This document shows positions 1 through 9,882 of a DNA stretch of 64,000 nucleotides, in pieces. This DNA is from Ciona intestinalis (taxonomy: Eukaryota; Chordata; Ascidiacea; Phlebobranchia; Cionidae), in the NCBI RefSeq assembly GCF_000224145.3, contig NC_020177.2:2173746-2237745 (forward strand). Reading direction: 5' to 3'. Position 1 is the stretch's first letter. Every line of letters starts with the position of its first letter. The notes beneath the pieces were generated by a model. That model was given only the letters and a program-made list of their open reading frames with translations, was not told the origin of the DNA and did not search any database. The translations under genes were made by a program, and so were the position numbers.

Positions 1-115
1 NNNNNNNNNNNNNNNNNNNNNNNNNNNNNNNNNNNNNNNNNNNNNNNNNNNNNNNNNNNNNNNNNNNNNNNNNNNNNNNNNNNNNNNNNNNNNNNNNNNN
101 NNNNNNNNNNNNNNN
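1..115. other. Run of N (assembly gap) at the window edge
   Basis: All bases are N. The 5' exons of the RhoGEF gene that starts at 796 must lie in or beyond this gap. A single N also occurs at 232. Confidence 0.99.
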
Positions 116-224
116 GAGTTGTAAACAAAGTTAGTATGTATATAATCTTTCAACGGCTCATCTGGTTTGAAAAAAAACGTTTTTATATGGAATAAACATG
201 AAAGAAGTCATATTGACACGGTTG

Positions 225-430
225 TGTTACTNTCTGCTACCAGGCATAATGTATATAATCTTTTAACGACTCATCTGGTATGAAAAAAACCTAGCGTATT
301 TTCAACGTTTCGTCTGCCATCCGGCAAAATTGCCTACATTTTTCATAATTGCAGTACACTAAATACACTATGTTTTTTTTCAAAATTACCGGATAGCAGA
401 CGAAACGTTGGAAATTACACTATGTTTTTT
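225..430. mobile_element. Short inverted-repeat element (MITE-like)
   Basis: CAACGTTTCGTCTGCCATCC near 314 is matched in inverted orientation near 390-413 (GGATAGCAGACGAAACGTTG), giving a hairpin of about 100 bases. The flank TCTGCTACCAGGCATAATGT recurs at about 32105, followed by a similar 'CGACT(T)ATC..' stretch, so this is a dispersed family. No coding capacity is seen. Confidence 0.6.
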
Positions 431-621
431 TCATACAAAAGTGAGCTGTTGAAAAAACTTTTGAATTACTTTGCTCGTATAAATATAAAGATAGTTTTAT
501 TGTAACCAAGTTAAAAGCACATAAACTTTATCAAGGTGTTGCTGCATCAAGGAGATAAAGTCTCACTACATGTCAGATGAAACATATGTTTTTTTATACA
601 GAAAAATCATTTTTAAACTTG

Positions 622-765
622 AATGAATGAATGTAACTTACTTTCTCCTCGCTTGCCCAAGGACACGTATGCCCACAATGGTAGCAACGATGAACCTTGA
701 ACCCATTACCTCTGGGTTTGAGGCAGGCCCGCTAACCAACTGTGCTATGGTGCCGTGCTTACTAG
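622..765 (-). mobile_element. tRNA-derived SINE, internally deleted
   Basis: Read on the minus strand it has a tRNA-like head with a B-box-like GGTTCAAGG, then the 'GTGTCCTTGGGCAAG' body, and joins directly to the ATTC-rich 3' tail. The middle of the usual ~330-base unit is missing. Confidence 0.75.
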
Positions 766-795
766 TTTGAATCCACTAACTCTATTATTCTACAG

Positions 796-3279
796 TTGGT
801 GAAGAAATGCAATGAAGGAGCCAAGAAAATGCAACAAACAGAACAACTCGCAGAAATTGCTTCCCAACTTGATTATTCATCTTCTGTCAAGATGTTTGCT
901 CTCGTTTCACAATCAAGGTTCTCTATTTATTTAAATATGCTGTTAGAATTTTTTACTGAGGTTAATTTACGACCTTTTGTGCTGCGAATACAGTTATGAT
1001 ACTGTATAAAAATTGCTTTTAAAATACAGCAGTTTAATTAAGAAGGCAGAAATTAATGTTAAATTTTTGTTGGAAAAAAGGCTTAAAAATCAAGAAACAA
1101 AATAAAAATATGTTAAACAATAACTTGATTGTTTGTTTGATTTCTTTATTATCTAATAATTGCTTTTATTAAAACAGGAGTTTAGTGAAGAAAGGAGAAA
1201 TGAATGTGAGCATGTCAGTTGATTCAAAAAAATCCACAAAACTCAACAAATTATGGTTGTTTCTATTCACTGATGTCATGTTTATTGCAAGGAAAAAAAG
1301 GTTGGCATTTTTACATTAATTTCGAATTTAAAATATACATGTACTATATCTCACTCATACATGTCCGGCGCCGTGGCGTAGTGGTTAGCGCGCCTGTCCG
1401 TAACCATTAGGTAATGAGTTCAAGGCTCGTCGCTGCTACCATTGTCTATACATGTACTATATCTCATTCATACATGTATTATATCTCACCCATACATGTA
1501 TTATATCTCACCCATACATGTATTATATCTCACCTATACATGTATTATATCTCACCCATACATGTATTATATCTCACCCATACATGTATTATATCTCACC
1601 CATACATGTATTATATCTCACTCATACATGTATTATATCTCACCCATACATGTATTATATCTCACCCATACATGTATTATATCTCACCCATACATGTATT
1701 ATATCTCACCCATATATGTATTATATCTCACCCATACATGTATTATATCTCACCCATACATGTATTATATCTCACCCATACATGTATTATATCTCACCCA
1801 TACATGTATTATATCTCACCCATACATGTATTATATCTCACCAGCTACATGGAGTCAGGTTCAAGCTCCAGGTTTGAGGTTGTGGATTGGGCAAAACGGT
1901 CGCTACTATATGTCAACGAGCAAGCTGTCACAGAGAACTTAATTTATCTCATTCTGTTGGAAAACCAAGCTGGAAAGAGAGTAGAAATGACACTCAACCC
2001 AGTTAGCCAGTAAGTCAACAGATTTTGACATTGTGTTTTACTAAATATGAATAAGTGTAACTTATGTATCTTCACTTGGTGGTCTTTATAACATGGGTGT
2101 TCTATTTCAAACAACAAGTGGCAGCTTATAAATTATCATGTATGTAACTTTAAAGTTAAGTATTCTTTTTTTATGGCCAACAATTTAGACAACCTCTTAG
2201 AAACAACTGTTAAGTGTCTTAGACACATACTCACAATGGTAGCAGCATTGAGCCTTAAACCCTGTATTCTCTGGTTTATAGGCCATGAATCTGCACTTTA
2301 AACTAAAGTTAATTTAGAACTTTTGGGGATGCAATGCAATTTATTATACCAATATAAAGGGAAGAAAACTTCAGATTTGATTTCCTAACTATATTTTTCA
2401 TTTAGAAACGAGTTATCACGTTGGACGGATGCATTAAGCCCTCCTTCACTAAATACAACAGGGGAGAGTATATATGAAACATGGGGTGAGTTGTGTGTGG
2501 AAAACTTATTAATAACTGTAAGATAGGATCACACTTTAAATTTTCATATTTAGAATAGATAGCCTTTATATTTTTTTAATAACTTTTGCCAAAAAATATT
2601 ATAATTCAAAGACTGTTTAACTTTTAAAAATCCACTATTTTTTCAATAGCTGTATCTTTTTTTATTTTTACAAGTTCAGTTGCTTTTAAGATTGATTGTA
2701 AAATTAACAGTGTTAGAGAATGGTTGTATAGACTGTAGAGTATCAAAATGCATTAAAATATTACGCTTTAATATCCGGCGCCCTGGCACAGTTGGTTAGC
2801 GCGCCTGCCCTTTAACCCATGGGTTATGGGTTCAAGGCTCGTTGCTGCTACTATTGTGGGCAAGTTACATTTATTCATTTATTCATAACATATGTTTCCA
2901 CTGTACAGATTGCCCACAGTTTCAGTGTGTGTTGCCATACATTGCTGAGCAACCAGATGAACTAACTATTGATGTTGGTGATGTAATGCAAGTTCTTAAG
3001 AAAACTTCAGATGGTAAGTTTTAGACATTTAAATTTTTTATTCGATTTTAGGTTTTGCCCAAATTCATGTTATAAATATAAGTTGTATACCTGGAGTTGC
3101 AGACGTAACTTTATATTCAACATTTTTAATTTATCAAAATTTCTCCAGGTTGGTTAGAGGGTGAGAGACTACGTGATGGGGAAACAGGGTGGTTCCCCCG
3201 TCAGAATTGTGACGAAATAGAAGATGAACACACACGAGCGAGGAACATGAAAAACTTGTACCGGACATTCGCTGGGTGA
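796..3279 (+). CDS. Ephexin-family Rho guanine-nucleotide exchange factor, C-terminal part (6 exons)
   Basis: Exons read 796-917, 1178-1300, 1845-2009, 2406-2485, 2909-3013 and 3149-3279; phases agree throughout and all introns are GT-AG. The first exon ([18 protein letters not shown]) matches the last helix of a DH domain. The next three exons give a PH domain: LVKKGE at the start, [14 protein letters not shown] in the core, [10 protein letters not shown] as the final helix. The last two give an SH3 domain (ALPY-like [12 protein letters not shown], then [17 protein letters not shown]) and a short tail [14 protein letters not shown]. The order DH-PH-SH3 with this tail is that of the NGEF/ARHGEF5/16/19/26 group, which activates Rho GTPases downstream of receptors at the membrane and cytoskeleton. 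The 5' part is missing at the gap. I cannot assign a single vertebrate orthologue. A second copy of the last exon lies at 16554. Confidence 0.92.
1331..1844 (+). repeat. 22-bp minisatellite (about 18 units) ending at a splice acceptor
   Basis: The unit TACATGTATTATATCTCACC-CA is repeated head to tail from about 1448 to 1844, with a few variant bases (ACTATA, CTCATTC, CCTATA, ATATATG). One and a half further units occur at 1331-1365, before an inserted SINE head. The last unit runs straight into CACCAG, the acceptor of the PH-domain exon at 1845. The long reading frames across it are artefacts of the repeat. Confidence 0.95.
1366..1447 (+). mobile_element. SINE tRNA-like head inserted in the minisatellite
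   Basis: The stretch starts CCGGCGCCGTGGCGTAGTGG and includes a B-box-like GTTCAAGGCTCG and 'GCTGCTACCATTGT'. Both flanks are minisatellite units (ATACATGTACTATATCTCA on each side), so it either inserted into the array or the array grew around it. The SINE body and tail are absent. Confidence 0.8.
2774..2890 (+). mobile_element. SINE head fused to tail, in a RhoGEF intron
   Basis: tRNA-like head CCGGCGCCCTGGCACAGTTG with GGGTTCAAGGCTCG, then GTGGGCAAGTTACATTTATT, a short ATTC-type tail. It ends about 20 bases before the SH3 exon at 2909. Confidence 0.8.
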
Positions 3280-3349
3280 CAGCAGAGAGCTAACAACGAA
3301 ACATACTAAAATGAAATTCACCATCAATTTTTTGGAGAACAATTATTTG

Positions 3350-3355
3350 AATAAA
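3350..3355 (+). terminator. Poly(A) signal AATAAA of the RhoGEF gene
   Basis: AATAAA lies 71 bases after the TGA stop at 3277-3279 and is the first such hexamer in the 3' region. The same arrangement follows the duplicated exon at 16684. Confidence 0.65.
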
Positions 3356-5062
3356 AAAAATGTTTTCAGATTTTGCAGGGATGTTGTGCTAGGTGGAAGC
3401 AATAACTTAAGTACAACTCTAAAGTGGAGCACGTTTTAATGATTTTGTACAAATTATGTATCTTTTGTTTGAACTGGAATATCATTTTTACATGTATTTG
3501 ATCAAATAGTAGAGTTTTAAAGGTGTTTAGATTAAAACAAATTATAAATTTTGCCATAAATATTCTGCAACTACAGCAAAGTTTAGCCAAATCTAGTTAG
3601 CAAAAGTAAGTATTTATAATTTCTTAAATGTTACCAAACCTTAAACAACAAATAACTCCATTTTCTTACAATATATTTCTATCAGTGCACTCTTTGTTCT
3701 TTGTTTCACAACCTGGTGCTGTTTAATTGCACTATCTAATGTGTTTTTGTTCACATTTTTATTCCTACCCCTTTCATTTCATATCTTGTTGTATGCAGTT
3801 TTCCTTATTCATATACCAGTCTTGGTTTAAAAAAACAAACTATTTTTACCCGTTGTGTATTTTACATTTTTTAATCAAATCTGTAAACTGTAACAGTATT
3901 ATCTGTTTTATTATGAGTTTGGTATCCTGGTTTGAACTAAATCATGTGTATTATTTAAAAAAATACTCTATTGTCTATAATTTATGGTGCTTATATTATA
4001 CCCTCTGCCTTACTAAGATTTTTTCCACCTATTTATTGCATAAAGTAGTTTTGAACAAACTGACAAACCAGTGATCTGTAACATTCCATTTTTTCAACAA
4101 TTCTTATTTTGGAAAGGAATTTTGTATTTTGAATCAAATGACTGTATAGCGTAATGTGTGCACTTTATATGATTAAGTTTCTGAGCCTATCCTGTCTTTT
4201 TGTGCTGAAAAGTGCCTTCTTATATTTCGCCATAAAATCCGCTGTCCAAATATTCAATACTTTTGGAAAATATATCTCTTCTTTCTAGACATTATAAGGT
4301 TGGGTTAAGAAAGTTTAGGTTACCTGTTTATTAATGCTTGGTTTTACAATGAAGAAACATAGATTTATGGCAAGGTAAGTGGAGGATTTCTGGCTTTGTC
4401 ACTTTTAGTGTTGGTATTTCAAGAACTGCCATTATTTTCTTTATGCCAAGTAGAATATGTTTTTTATTTCAGTTTCTAAAGGATATACTTAGTATGAAAT
4501 TTACGTTAACAATTTGATGGCATTTATTGTAGATAATATTCCAACCCTTTAAAGTAAGCAGGGAAAGGAAAAGTTTCAGAGTGTTTTAAATGTCAAATGG
4601 AGTTGAGGTAAGTATATCCTTATTAAATCAAATATAGACTATTTTATTTTCTAACTATAGCAAATAGCTCAGTAAACTGCTGCGTTCTTGGATACTGAAA
4701 GAGAATCCCATATTTGTGTCTAAAAATGCAAAGACCTGTTTTATATCCACTATTATAATGGGCCACTGATCTGCCTGAGCCCGTCGTGACTGTGGGGTTT
4801 GCTTGGTTTATGATACGCCACTGATACAAACTACTCTAAATTGCTTTATTGGTATAAAAGTGTTTATTAGTTTGAAAACAACACACATTATCAACATTTA
4901 CATCTTGTTAGGTTAGCACATAGCATTTGATTTTTTTTAATAATGTTTCAACACTCCATGCTATAAAAATGTTGGTTTAAAACAAAACATCGAAGAAATT
5001 TAACAAAAAACTTATTCAACATTTCTCAATTGCTTATGTTTAGTTAACATGAAACCACTAGT

Positions 5063-6433
5063 TTAGCTTGCATATTTCCTCTTTAAACAATGGAAATATT
5101 TCTTAACTCTAAGTTTATTTTCAGGAAGTACTGGTTTATTTAGAGCATTAAGTATCCTTACTACTTCACACATACAAATAAGGGATTTACAAACTTGTTC
5201 AAAAGCAAAATAACAGTGAGCAAGGTCTAAATATAGATTTACTTGAAATGCTGTGGTTTGCTTATATCCTTTTAACGCGACCAAACATTTCTTTAATATT
5301 GTAAATGATTTTTCGTAATGATTGATTTCAACCCAAATTTTGGAATATTTATTTAAATCAACCACTGTCAAAAAAGGATAACAGTTTTCTTGAGGTGTTT
5401 GTGAGTTTTTATAATATTGATAAGATTTTTCTATCATAACAATTGATTGATCCTTCTGATCTATAAGTAATAGACATTCACCATACTCAAGTAATGCCCA
5501 ACTGAACTCTCTCTGATAGTCCAATAAAGTTTTCATATTTTCGCATAAATTTATGAATTTGTTCATATCTTCAATTTCAGTTTGAATGTTTCTTTTATCC
5601 CAACGACCCAGTTCAAGTTTGCATTTAAATGCTACAACTCTAACTACAAATTCCTTTAAGAAATCTTTATGGTTGCCAAGTGAAATTACTTTTTCACATA
5701 AATCACTGCATAATGAATATTCAGAAGTTCTGTGTATGGCTAAAAGTACAACCATTATATCAACCATTTGAAGTAAGCTGGGACAGTTAATTAGTTTTCT
5801 TATTTCCATCTTTATATCTTCTTCTAATGTAAGGAAAATCAAAACAAGGAACTTTAAATTATTTTTACACGCAACACTATCCATTTGGAAAAAATTCATT
5901 GATAATGGTGTGTGTAGTGAAAAAGTGATTAACAAGTGCAAACTAAATGCTGTCTGCATAAAGAAACAAAAACTTTGTTTTCCAACCATTTCAATTAATC
6001 CAGTTATAATACTCTTTGAACTAGAATCTTCCATAAAAATATCTTCTTGTCTTCCCTTTGAATGATAAACTTTGAATCTTATCTCACAAGCCACTGCAAC
6101 CATGAATCGAAGCTCATGAGCCACCGTTTCACTGCATAATTTGCGTTGTTCCAATATATCAATGATATCAAAACATGAAGATTGTTTTATTGAATATCGC
6201 CGACCAATTGATGTAAGAAAGATTGTTGCACTTCTGTAAATTACTCGCTTTATGTTGAAACTTTGTAGACCATGAAACGTTTTTAATTGTGACGTTATAA
6301 AACTCAAGTTTTGTAAATCTTCATCTATTTGTTTCATCACCATTGAATAGTTGCCAATTTTATCTTTTCTCGCAACAACGATCATGTGACTTGTCCTGGT
6401 ACTCATGGAATAATGTTTCTTCACCAGCAACAA
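5063..6433 (-). CDS. Nucleotidyltransferase-like family copy 1: helical/TPR-like C-terminal part
   Basis: An open frame of 456 codons. Residues from about 20 onward continue the protein that starts in 6466-7410: in copy 3 the same two parts are joined in one frame (20233-19469). The first ~140 residues are nearly constant between copies (KRVIYRSATIF, HELRFMVAVACEIRFKVYHS). The last ~250 residues are predicted helical with repeated pairs such as 'ALLEYGECLLLIDQKDQSI', 'YEKSFTILKKCLVALKGY' and 'LDLAHCYFAFEQ', which look like degenerate TPRs. Relative to copy 3 there are two single-base insertions, near 6385 and 6462, which separate this frame from the upstream one. TTTATT at 4845-4850 and about 4863 could be minus-strand poly(A) signals. 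It may be a separate protein starting at an internal ATG, or part of a damaged gene. Confidence 0.7.
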   Translation of the reverse strand: MLLVKKHYSMSTRTSHMIVVARKDKIGNYSMVMKQIDEDLQNLSFITSQLKTFHGLQSFNIKRVIYRSATIFLTSIGRRYSIKQSSCFDIIDILEQRKLCSETVAHELRFMVAVACEIRFKVYHSKGRQEDIFMEDSSSKSIITGLIEMVGKQSFCFFMQTAFSLHLLITFSLHTPLSMNFFQMDSVACKNNLKFLVLIFLTLEEDIKMEIRKLINCPSLLQMVDIMVVLLAIHRTSEYSLCSDLCEKVISLGNHKDFLKEFVVRVVAFKCKLELGRWDKRNIQTEIEDMNKFINLCENMKTLLDYQREFSWALLEYGECLLLIDQKDQSIVMIEKSYQYYKNSQTPQENCYPFLTVVDLNKYSKIWVEINHYEKSFTILKKCLVALKGYKQTTAFQVNLYLDLAHCYFAFEQVCKSLICMCEVVRILNALNKPVLPENKLRVKKYFHCLKRKYAS

Positions 6434-6465
6434 AGCAAGACTTGGATAAAATATCAGCCAAGTGA

Positions 6466-7410
6466 TTATCCCTGCTTTATGTCATGTTCTTTTTCCAACA
6501 GTTGAAGCATTTCTTTCACCGGCTTTATAAGCTCCATTTTCCATGGTTTGTTTACAGTTGGTTGTCTTCCAAGTGGTATCTTGCTTGCATGTGACATCAT
6601 CCCATCAAACGTTACACCATTTGGTGTAAAAGCATCATAAAACCAGATGTTGGTTTCACCGTTTAAACTTGGAATTGCAACTGAAGGAATCATGGTTTCT
6701 CCAAGGTTGATTAGGACGATATGAAATATTGTGGAGAACCACTTGAAGTATCTCATGATCGTCTTACGATCTTCATTCCAATCTAATTCATCTTCAAGAA
6801 GAATGATGTGTTCAAAATCTGAATATAATGTAATTTCTGATCGTGCCAGGGAACCCAACCCTACTACAGAGTATTTACATGGGGGATTCCCCATAATTTC
6901 AATGCATTCATCAGATACAAATCTTATTAATTCAGTGTATTGCTTTGTAACTTTTTTCTGGATAGTTTGAACATCCGATATTTTATTTCTTTGTAAATGA
7001 ATCAGTCTATCACCTTCCACATTATCAGGGATTTGAGTCACTTTATTGTATTGTTCTCCCAATTTCTTTCTTGTTTGTTTCAGATTTCTTTTTAGATTTG
7101 TAGAAACCTTCAACAAATTAGCACTATATGTTTTGGCCTTTGCCTTCGCCAGAACAGCTGTGCAAAAACTTCTAAGATCACTTTTAATTTGATCATTGCC
7201 AGAATCTCTGACTAAAGCAGCATTATACAAAGCCACACTACGAATAGCATTCAACTTTTTTTGTTTAGTTTTACTGCCATATATCTTAGCCAAGTCCTGA
7301 AGTATAGGAACTGATTTTTTTGGATCAATTTCTTTTCCATTTTCATCACACAGCAACTTTAACTTCTCAACCAGATTCCTCTCAGTTTTACTAATCTCAA
7401 CCAAGTTCAT
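6466..7410 (-). CDS. Nucleotidyltransferase-like family copy 1: catalytic N-terminal part
   Basis: Start chosen at MNLVEIS (7410), which lines up with METVEMS of copy 3 and MESVEVS of copy 2; an in-frame ATG nine codons further up (7437) is not shared. The first ~150 residues are basic and helical (KTKQKKLNAIRSVALYNAA, KKVTKQYTEL). Then comes GLGSLARSEITLYSDFE, the G-S...D-x-E signature of the polymerase-beta-type nucleotidyltransferase fold. The conserved R, E, T, S around it resemble DUF294/GlnD-type enzymes more than poly(A) polymerases or cGAS. The frame ends at TAA right after HDIKQG, where copy 3 reads on as GYHLAD. Substrate and role are unknown. Confidence 0.75.
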   Translation of the reverse strand: MNLVEISKTERNLVEKLKLLCDENGKEIDPKKSVPILQDLAKIYGSKTKQKKLNAIRSVALYNAALVRDSGNDQIKSDLRSFCTAVLAKAKAKTYSANLLKVSTNLKRNLKQTRKKLGEQYNKVTQIPDNVEGDRLIHLQRNKISDVQTIQKKVTKQYTELIRFVSDECIEIMGNPPCKYSVVGLGSLARSEITLYSDFEHIILLEDELDWNEDRKTIMRYFKWFSTIFHIVLINLGETMIPSVAIPSLNGETNIWFYDAFTPNGVTFDGMMSHASKIPLGRQPTVNKPWKMELIKPVKEMLQLLEKEHDIKQG

Positions 7411-7440
7411 TTTTATACCAACTTTTTTTAATGCCAAAAA

Positions 7441-9560
7441 TAATGTATAATTGCTTTCTAATATTTTTACAACACCCAGGCTTGGTATTAAATTTAAGAA
7501 TAATGTTTGCGTTTAAAGGATTCAAAATTTTCACCAGTCTATTATGGTTGCTCTTTGTCTGTTGCACAATAGCCATTGTTGTTATTATTTGTAGTTCTGC
7601 GTTTTGTTTGTTTAAGCATTATAAGTTTAGATTACAATGGATATTGGTTGTTGGGGAAGTTTAATAAAAAAGCTGATTGTTAGTATATGTCTTGATTTAG
7701 CCTCACTTTATACACAATAAAGCCATTAAGTCCTTTGTGCGACCGGTGCCGCGACACCGCATCGCACTCAGACGTGTATGGGTTGGAGCAATGTCCATTA
7801 AGTGTCTTGCCCAAGGACACATACGCCGATCAGTGTTAGTATCGCCGTTGAGCATCAAACCAAGGACACTTTGGTTTTCGATGCAGGTGCTTAAACCACT
7901 AAGCCACGGCGCCGGACCGAAATACCACGATGCTGTTATGCCAGAGTTCACATCAGTTATAATACAGATATAATATTAACATAAACTGTATTGGGCAGTT
8001 ACTACACAAAACCTAAAGTTTCATCACAACAAATATTTAATATAGTTCTAAATAACAAAACTGCAAAACCATGATATAATATTTTATTACCTGAAACAAC
8101 TTCAAGAAAATAATAAGTGTGTTAAATGTTATGATGTGTGTTAAATAATAAACATACATGTAATAATTATACACACAAACATGCATATTGATTATGTCAT
8201 CACGTGATTTCACAACTGCCCAATTTTACTTCGTCACACACAGGTTACAATGTCTTATTTTCTTATTGGACTCATGATGACTTGCATGTATTCTGGTGAA
8301 TCATCAAAATTAATTTGGTAATAAAACGATGAAAGTAGGCTAAAGGTCCTTTAGACAACTATAATGGTGTATAGAATAGTTGTCTTACCAATTAAAACAG
8401 TCTGAAGGATTCAAAGATATCACCACTCTATTATAGTTGCTCTTTGTCTGTTGCACAATAGCCATTGTTATTACTATTTGTAGTTCTGCGTTTTGTTTGT
8501 TTAGGCACTTGTGCGTTTAGACTATAATGGATATTGGTTGTTATTGAATTTTATCAAAAAACGATTGTTAGGAAATAAATGTCTTGATTTAGCATCACCT
8601 CATACACAATTAAGTCTGTGTTTGGTTTAGCATCACTGCACTTTATTGTTTATGAAAACATAATGCTTGGTTTTGATCATTTATTTTGTACCACAGAAAG
8701 CAAAAAACATGATTTCTAAATAAAAGGTCGTACCTTAGCACTGGTATGGTTACTTTAATACATTGAGAGCTACCCCAATCCTAATTTACGAGTCATCATC
8801 GACATTGCTTCACAATTCATTTCTCCTAACTTTGTAGCAGTTTCACTATTTGCATAACTTTGCACTAAACAGTTTTTGGTTCAGGTTGAATTAAGTCTTA
8901 TTTTCTGAGCTCATTTTATGTTGCTTTAAATCATATTTTGCTTTCTGTCATGTTGGTTTATTAGATTAACCTATAGCTTTGTATGTTTAAATGCAGAGAT
9001 CCTTCATGGTTCAATGAAGACTATGTCGTCCTGCTAGCTTGTGTTGTTTTTTTTTGTATCATAGAGAAATGACATGACGATATTATGCCAGAGTTCATAT
9101 CAGTTATAATACAGGTATAATATTAATATAAACTCTCTTGACCAGTTACTACACTTAATATGTCAAAACCTACACCAAGTACCATCGGAAATTATTTAAC
9201 AAAGTTTTAAACAACAAACGTGAAAAAAATATGATGTAATATTTTATTACCTAAAACAACTTTAAGAAACTGATTAGTTTGTCAAATGTGATGATGTGAA
9301 TTAGTTTGTTAAATAATGTGTTAAATAAATTAGTGTGTTAAATAATGCTCATACAATAAGTAAATGGACAAACATGCATATTGATTATATTATCACGTGG
9401 TTTCAAATCTGTCCAATCCCGTGTCTTTCATTCTGTCATATACAGGTTACAATGACTCATTTTCTTATTGAACTCATGATGACTTGCATGTATTGTGGTG
9501 AATCAGCAAAAATTAACGTGGTGATAAAACAATAAACAAATTTAATAGACAATATAGACA
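7441..9560. repeat. Imperfect tandem duplication of ~1.1 kb between copies 1 and 2
   Basis: Segment 7500-7722 matches 8400-8615 (for example TTGCTCTTTGTCTGTTGCAC and AGTTCTGCGTTTTGTTTGTT in both). Segment 7922-8335 matches 9068-9535 (TATGCCAGAGTTCA..., CTCATGATGACTTGCATGTA). The first copy has a SINE at 7735-7918 that the second lacks. One frame at 7431-7664 could encode a membrane-like stretch, but the matching part at 8420 has a stop, so I do not call a gene. Confidence 0.85.
7735..7918 (-). mobile_element. tRNA-derived SINE, second type
   Basis: On the minus strand it begins GTCCGGCGCCGTGGCTTAGT, with 'GCATCGAAAACCAAAGTG' in place of a standard B box, then the shared 'GTGTCCTTGGGCAAGACACT' body. 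The same type of head is at 37078 and 57414. Confidence 0.8.
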
Positions 9561-9670
9561 AATCTTATCAACTTAAAGACAAATCTTATAGACAATTATG
9601 ATAGTGTATAGGATAATTTTCTTACAAACTAAAACATTAAAAAGTTGGTTTAATTGTACATTATGATAAA

Positions 9671-9861
9671 TAGTAGGGTGGGGGAGGACGGGACACCTTT
9701 TTATTCTGTTTTCTGGTCCCATTTGGTAATAAACAAAGAACATTTAATTAAAAAAACGCATCCTCACGACTCCCATAGACCGCTGTTAATTGTTTAAAAC
9801 ACGATCAGGATATTTGGATTTTATGTGATAAAGGTGTCCCGTCTTCCCCCACCCTACTCTA
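9671..9861. mobile_element. MITE, GGGTGGGGGA terminal-inverted-repeat family
   Basis: It starts TAGTAGGGTGGGGGAGGACG and ends with the inverse CTTCCCCCACCCTACT. Inside are the family marks 'GGTAATAAACAAAGAACATT', 'CATAGACCG.TGTTAATTG' and 'ACGATCAGGATATTTGGAT'. At least nine relatives lie in this window. This is one of the best-preserved copies; flanking TA/AT-rich bases fit a TA target site. Confidence 0.9.
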
Positions 9862-9882
9862 TAATATTTATTTTGTATAATA

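Larger units (their letters stand above)
116..795. other. Intronic sequence upstream of the RhoGEF exons
   Basis: No coding exon is visible. The stretch holds an inverted-repeat element (about 225-430) and a SINE fragment in minus orientation (about 622-765). It ends with the acceptor TTCTACAG just before the exon at 796, so it is probably part of an intron of the RhoGEF gene. Confidence 0.6.
3120..7440. repeat. Segmental duplication block A (copy near the RhoGEF end)
   Basis: From just before the last RhoGEF exon to the start of the nucleotidyltransferase-like copy 1, the sequence recurs at 16528-20970 in the same order and orientation. The exon is identical; the non-coding part (3280-4960) differs by scattered substitutions and small indels; the gene part differs more. 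Stretch 3356-5062 has no convincing gene of its own. Confidence 0.9.

Noticed and set aside
1366..1447. tRNA gene candidate
   Set aside because: The head resembles a tRNA with A/B-box-like parts but has no clean cloverleaf, and the same head occurs many times with SINE bodies, so these are SINE heads, not tRNA genes.
1414..2013. Long overlapping reading frames across 1414-2013
   Set aside because: They translate the 22-bp minisatellite in three frames (repeats of YMYYIS and the like). Only the 3' part from 1845 is a real exon.
6370..6600. A small intron joining the two halves of family copy 1
   Set aside because: No GT-AG pair around the break gives a joined frame that skips both insertions, and copy 3 is coding straight through the same stretch.
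7431..7664. Possible small membrane protein (SLLWLLFVCCTIAIVVIICS)
   Set aside because: The duplicated segment at 8420 has a stop at the same place, there is no signal of an expressed gene, and AT-rich DNA often gives hydrophobic frames.
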